A DNA stretch of 64,000 nt from Rhexocercosporidium sp. MPI-PUGE-AT-0058. Taxonomy: Eukaryota > Ascomycota > Leotiomycetes > Helotiales. The stretch lies in assembly GCA_020746875.1 (NCBI GenBank), contig JAGTJL010000018.1:1240001-1304000 (forward strand), given 5' to 3'. The position numbers and the translations under genes were made by a program. The notes under the pieces are model-generated. The model saw only the letters and a list, made by a program, of their open reading frames with translations. It made no database searches and was not told the origin of the DNA. Below are positions 59,717 to 64,000 of the stretch, piece by piece; within the stretch, counting starts at the first letter, position 1, and the number at the start of each line of letters is the position of its first letter.

Positions 59717-61835
59717 ATGTCCCCTCCATCTACCATCACAGCACGTTCTCTGCCTACGGGACTTAAGCCTGCTAAAGTTCTCAGCGAAAGGGGCATTTAT
59801 GACTGGTTTAAGCCTCGGATAGATGACGGTCTCTGCGAAATGTGTCATGGCATCAATATCGAGAGATTGGCAGCATTTGGGGGGTACAAGCATGCCACTG
59901 ACCGTGAAACTCTCCGTGGCAGTGCCAAGAATTGTCGAATGTGTAAACTCATCGAGAAACAAGCTTCATATGCAAAGATATACCAAGCGTATGGCCAAAT
60001 ATATCTCCTGATTATCCCTCCTCCCACGGTCGGACAGTGGACTACTGTGGTACGCTCGGCTACGAAGAGCGGAGTGCATCTCGGGGCGTTACACTTAGGT
60101 GCGGTTTACGGAGACATAGCAACGATCAAATTCAATGATATCCTATTCTTCACGCAAGAAGGTTAGGCTCTTGTAACTTTTTGATGAGTATTGATTTTTC
60201 AACAAAAGTAACCCTTCGCTAGGTGATCCCGCTGTTGATTATGGTGTTCTCAATATGAGAGTGCTTTCGTCCACGACAAGTCCACGATCATTCGAGGTAG
60301 CAAAGCAATGGCTTGAGGAATGCACAGTGAAGCATAAATGCCTTGACGTTGCTCCAGTATTCGTCAACGAAGATGGCTCACCACAAAAGCCGAAAAGAGT
60401 TATTGATGTCGCGTCTTTTGGACCTTCACACGATGTGAGACTTGTTGACACAGAAGACCTCGATCCGGTGTATATTGCACTGAGTTACTGTTGGGGAAGC
60501 CGAGTCCATCCTCAGTTCACTACAACAACCGGCACGTTGGAAGCAAGAATGTCAAGGATCATATTCGATGAACTTCCTCTTACCATCTCTCACGCTGTCC
60601 AAATAACCCGGAAGCTAGGAATACCATATTTATGGGTCGATGCAATATGTATCATCCAGGATTCTCCGGAGGACTGGCAGCATGAAGCTGCAAAGATGGC
60701 GGGAATCTACAGCAGGGCGGTCTTAACACTTGCTGCGGACCTTGGCGATCATAGCCACTCTGGAATGTTCAATACAGCCAGCAAAACCCAGTATCTCGTA
60801 TTGGGGGATATGCTTACGCTAGATAGCTTGTTGGGGGATGGACGCCCCAGCAAACTTTTCATCGACCCGCACCCAGGTGTAACATCCGCGTTTGGCTTGA
60901 CCAGAGACTGTGCCTCCGCGACTCGCGCCTGGGTGCTCCAGGAGAGAATACTTGCGCCTAGAGTGCTGCACTTTACGAGGGACCAGCTCATCTGGGAGTG
61001 CCGGGCAGCTAGTTGGGGGGAAGACAACTTGCCGATTGACAGCCAGTGGTACCAAGCATCCCCACGGATTACAAACACTTTCGGAATCGATCTCCGCGAA
61101 AAGCTTGCCGACAATCAGATACTTGATGCCTGGTATCACGTTTTGATCCGGCACGACTATTCACGACGCGCATTGACAAACCCTGGCGATAAATTGATTG
61201 CTCTTGCTGGCCTAGCAAGGCTAGTGGGTCACTATCTCAAGAGTCGGTATATTGCTGGCCTGTGGGGAAGACAACTAGCCTGGGGGTTAGGCTGGAGACG
61301 TTATGGGCCTGTGTCTCCGAAAGTGCCGTACCGCTGCCCAACCTTCTCTTGGGCCGCAATTGACACAGAGGTTGTCTGGACACTCGGGGCAGAAGTCAAG
61401 AACTACTTGCAAATTCTCGACTGCAACATGAAATTTAAAGGAGAGGATCCCTTTGGCGCCGTAATCGATGGAAGTCTTAAGGTTCGTGGATGGGTCGGTT
61501 CTGGATCCATATGGCCTATCAAGTACTTCAGCCCAGGAGTCTTCGACTCATCCCAACCCCCATCTATCTACAACCCAGAAGCAACATTGACCAAAGCAAC
61601 AAGTGGCGTAGAGCTTGGCTACGCCTATATGGATCAAGAAGCAAAGATGAAATCAGTCGACTTTATTGTTACTACTGAGCGAACCTCGGAGCTCATACAT
61701 CTCCTAATCTTACGCCAGTGGCAAGAAATAGGAGGCGTTGCATTCTACACAAGAATCGGAACAGCGGACGTGGAAACGAGGAGACGGGATGATTTGTTCA
61801 AGGGTTTAAAGCTTCTAACGATTGAGATACGGTGA
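59717..61835 (+). CDS. HET-domain protein (heterokaryon incompatibility-like), 685 aa
   Basis: Two exons, 59717-60161 and 60223-61835, joined over a 61-bp intron (donor GTTAGG, acceptor CGCTAG); the join continues the frame as GDPAVDYGVLN. The ATG lies in the context ACCAAAATGTC. Residues 40-76 have two CxxC pairs (C40/C43, C73/C76), the putative zinc-binding leader common ahead of HET domains. The HET domain (Pfam HET) runs from about residue 232 (YIALSYCWG) through PYLWVDAICIIQD (about 284-296) and AAKMAGIYSRAVLTLAA to the third block TRAWVLQERILAPRVLHF and LIWEC. The C-terminal 200 residues are typical for the family and lack a named domain. HET proteins trigger cell death on encountering non-self; the partner is unknown here. 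Composition is normal with no RIP or frame breaks. A STAND gene follows 1.3 kb downstream on the same strand. Confidence 0.93.
60162..60222 (+). other. Intron of the HET gene
   Basis: 61 bp, GTTAGG donor and TAG acceptor. It contains in-frame TAG at once, so it must be spliced for the CxxC leader to join the HET domain. The donor is a weaker match than GTAAGT. Confidence 0.82.
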
Positions 61836-62600
61836 GGTGGAGAGGTCTTGATTGGGGAGCGAGTAGGTGTTGTCTGTAGAGAAGTGGCCACACTGATGGA
61901 TATCGTCAGATAACCAAGTTCTAGCCCGGCTCGGGCAGCGAGAAATCGCCCAAAGAGGTGTTGTGCAGTAATACTCTAATATGTAATTGATTAAATTTGC
62001 AAATAATTATATCAATATCGATTACATTTAAGATAAAAGTCAACTATGCCAGATTTTCGAAATCACGAAAAACACAAACAAAATAACCACAGAACAAGTG
62101 TGCGCGATTGACAGGATCTCAGGCCATATACGAGAGGAATAGACATTACGTGACCTGTAAGCCTTACTACTTTTAGATTATGGCCTGAGTGTCTGAGGTA
62201 AAAGACTGGATGTGTCAATCATCATGTGATAAAGTCCCGTGATTCGCACTAAATCATGTTACAGAGGTCGAATAAGCCCATAGTGTTTTGACTTGTGAGG
62301 CTGAATTACTACCACATAAGCTCTTTGACAAGAGGGATCCAAAATCTGAACACCTGAAAGGGAGCAGAAACCGATTGTCTCGAAACTGTAGCCGGGCACG
62401 CAGGAGGCCAAAATGGGTCTCACATTATGGTGCTCAGGATGCTCAAGCTCTGTTCAGGCTTTGCTTAGGCTTGCTCAGGCTTGCTCACGCGCTGCTCCGG
62501 CATGCTCACCCTCAGCTCAGGTTAAAGCAGCAGTAGCTCACGTCCGCAGACTAAAACGGAACCAGCGAAAAGGAAAATTAATACTGAGTCTATAGGTATT
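61836..62600. other. Intergenic region between the HET gene and the STAND locus
   Basis: Normal composition with an AT-rich stretch at 61980-62040 that may belong to the 3' end of the HET gene. At 62441-62521 lies an imperfect array of GCTCAGGCTT/GCTCAGGC units. No gene supported; open frames at 62288-62595 come from this repeat. Confidence 0.6.
62441..62521. repeat. Imperfect short tandem repeat, GCTCAGGCTT-like
   Basis: About seven degenerate units of roughly 10 bp (GCTCAAGCTC, GTTCAGGCTT, GCTTAGGCTT, GCTCAGGCTT and others). Confidence 0.7.
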
Positions 62601-62870
62601 CTACTTTCCTGCACTGCCAATGTTTGTATTGCACTCGCGAACATTTTGTTCTAAAGAATAGGTGTTATGCGTCTCGGGGGAATTGAGCAGACTTTGGATC
62701 GTGCAGTTGTGGTAGGACGCCGTATGTTGTGATGGTTCTTCTCGACAAGGCGTGGAGTTGTTCACCCGTCTGCGCTTGGCCTTTGGGGCTTCAACACACG
62801 TGGCGTCATCAAAGCCGACTTCGACATCCATTTCAACATGGGAATTGCCCGTGATCACCAACTCATTCAA
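62601..62870 (-). CDS. Possible small ORF, 89 codons, divergent from the STAND gene
   Basis: Open from ATG 62870 to the stop at 62601. It has acidic text (EMDVEVGFDDATCVEAP), then a basic KAKRRR nuclear-localisation-like motif and a polar tail. There is no domain, no homologue I recognise, and the overlapping plus-strand frame is also open, so support is weak. It could instead be promoter DNA of the STAND gene. Confidence 0.18.
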   Translation of the reverse strand: MNELVITGNSHVEMDVEVGFDDATCVEAPKAKRRRVNNSTPCREEPSQHTASYHNCTIQSLLNSPETHNTYSLEQNVRECNTNIGSAGK

Positions 62871-63349
62871 GCCTTCTGCAGGTTGTAACGGCCAAGCCGT
62901 TGCATTCTATGAAGATATTCTTAGGCAAGGGGGTATCGGGCAATGCTTTGCGCAGCCCCAAGTCACGCTTCGATGTCGATGCAGGCGCAAGTGCGCGTCG
63001 CAGCCTCGTCCTTTTGAACTCATCATTCCTTTTTTTGTTTTCCATTGCTATCTCTCTTCCTCCTTTTTGTCTGTGCCTCCATTGTTCTATTATGGAGAAT
63101 CCAAAGAATACCATCGCGGGTGCTTTCAACAAGTTGAAGCAGTCAATATCCGAAGACGATGCCTACGAGTTTGCTTCGACAGAACTGAAAGACGTTTGGC
63201 AGGCTGTGCGAGACATCGATAGTGCGCAGCGACAACGCCAGTCGGCCCAGAACTTGCGTCGAATAGAACCATTGTTGAGAGGTATTGAGAAGTACGCCAA
63301 GGTCATCGAGGTTCTCTGCAATGGGACGCCGTACATGCCATATGTTTGG

Positions 63350-63398
63350 GTTTGTCTATCCTATATATACCAGTGGTCGTACCTCTGACATGGAGTAG
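63350..63398 (+). other. Intron 1 of the STAND gene
   Basis: 49 bp, GTTTGT donor, GAGTAG acceptor; joins PYVW to APIKLM, a phrase conserved in the family. Confidence 0.8.
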
Positions 63399-63422
63399 GC
63401 TCCGATCAAGCTTATGGTCCAG

Positions 63423-63478
63423 GTAAGTTAACAGGCACCCGTTTCAGCGTCGAAAAAGAATCTAATCACTTCGAACAG
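63423..63478 (+). other. Intron 2 of the STAND gene
   Basis: 56 bp, GTAAGT donor, CTAATC branch-like site, AACAG acceptor; phase 0. Confidence 0.82.
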
Positions 63479-63671
63479 CTTGCCAGTCAACATCGAGACG
63501 TATTCGAGGCCTTGCTCACCGCCTACGCAGACATTGGTGCCGCTCTTCTCAGATTTGATCGCTACGAGAAAGCTTTCGGGGGAAATGTTGTATTCCAAAA
63601 TGTGCTTGCTTCTGTCTACAGTGGGATTCTTGCTTTCCACCAGAGAGCATACAAGTTCTTCAGGCGACGAG

Positions 63672-63729
63672 GTGAGCATCCGGCATAATCGACTCTCGCT
63701 CTGCATAGCTAATCAAGTATCTTGGGAAG
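63672..63729 (+). other. Intron 3 of the STAND gene
   Basis: 58 bp, GTGAGC donor, GCTAATC branch-like site, GGGAAG acceptor; joins FFRRR to AWHVLF in phase 1. Confidence 0.75.
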
Positions 63730-64000
63730 CATGGCATGTCTTGTTCTGTCCCTTTGGAAAGACTTTGGAACCCGTTTCACAAGCATTATTGATGGCCTTA
63801 AAAGCAGAGGGACTTTGTGGACTGCGAAGCAGCATCCATTGATATAGTCGAGTCTAAAGAATCCCGTCTCAGAACACAGGAGGACGCCGCACAGCGACAA
63901 ATACAGTCACTTCTACTCCTTGAACAGCATGAAGCCATGACGAGGAACCTGCAGTTCCAGCACTCCGTAACTTGGCTCGGAATCGATGATTCAGATCAAG

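Larger units (their letters stand above)
63092..64000 (+). pseudogene. N-terminal part of a fungal STAND (NLR-like) protein, apparently frameshifted
   Basis: ATG at 63092 (MENPKNTIAGAFNKLKQ). Exons 63092-63349, 63399-63422, 63479-63671 and 63730 onward are joined by short GT-AG introns (49, 56 and 58 bp). The joined text matches the N-terminal domain shared by many fungal NACHT/STAND proteins: YAKVIEVLCNGTPYMPYVW, APIKLMVQ, ALLTAYADIGAALLRFDRY, GILAFHQRAYKFFRRR, AWHVLF, SLWKDFGTRFTSIIDGLK, KQRDFVDCEAASIDIVES. In exon 4 the frame changes twice, near 63747 (after HVLF) and near 63797-63807 (after GLK); each fits loss of one base. The gene runs out of the window before any NACHT ATP-binding motif. 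STAND proteins with this leader are candidate fungal innate-immunity or incompatibility receptors. If the two breaks are sequencing errors the gene is intact; otherwise it is a recent pseudogene. Confidence 0.78.

Noticed and set aside
60749..61154. Minus-strand ORFs of 111-121 codons
   Set aside because: Shadows of the HET gene on the opposite strand.

Overview
The window is a piece of filamentous-ascomycete (Pezizomycotina) chromosome. Most of it looks like ancient heterochromatin: AT-dominated DNA in which former transposon reading frames are recognisable but full of TAA/TAG/TGA where Gln, Trp or Arg codons are expected, and Tyr where Cys is expected. This is the C-to-T / G-to-A signature of repeat-induced point mutation (RIP). 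Short GT-AG introns (49-64 bp), HET-domain genes and a fungal STAND (NLR-like) gene support the same assignment. No rRNA, tRNA or CRISPR was found.

Layout. 1-9554: relic of a Copia element (integrase region) with a complete second Copia of the same family (1093-9447) inserted in it. 9555-9867: solo LTR. 11790-13242: HET pseudogene, heavily mutated 5' and lightly mutated 3'. 13423-15211: pogo/Fot1-type DNA transposon. 15281-15856: two solo LTRs side by side. 15862-16600: 3' part of a LINE-like reverse transcriptase. 17505-27144: Tc1/mariner element (TA target duplication) carrying a complete chromodomain Gypsy element (18790-25696) and a solo LTR. 28860-30970: Tc1-like element carrying a hAT-type MITE. 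33115-50686: second pogo-like element split by a 15.1-kb Copia (34133-49257), itself split by a 7.2-kb Gypsy (39464-46635), itself split by a solo LTR, a four-level nest. Target-site duplications fix the borders of most of these. 51212-53813: three more LTRs. 53814-54640: a host gene fragment cut at an LTR border. 54830-59150: degenerate DNA of unknown origin.

The GC-normal islands at 16.6-17.5, 27.15-28.86 and 30.97-32.15 kb are separated only by the two Tc1/mariner insertions, so they were probably one continuous stretch of about 4 kb. One small two-exon gene model (31021-31477, minus) survives there.

59.2-64 kb is gene-bearing and unmutated: an intact two-exon HET-domain gene (59717-61835) and, 1.3 kb downstream, the start of a STAND-type gene (63092 to the window end) that appears to carry two single-base frame breaks. 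HET and STAND proteins are components of fungal non-self recognition, so this end may be an allorecognition cluster bordering the transposon graveyard.

Most unusual observation: all four near-complete LTR retrotransposons, two Copia and two Gypsy, have a degenerate Cys-rich (in one clearly coiled-coil) reading frame on the strand opposite to pol, between the end of pol and the 3' LTR.
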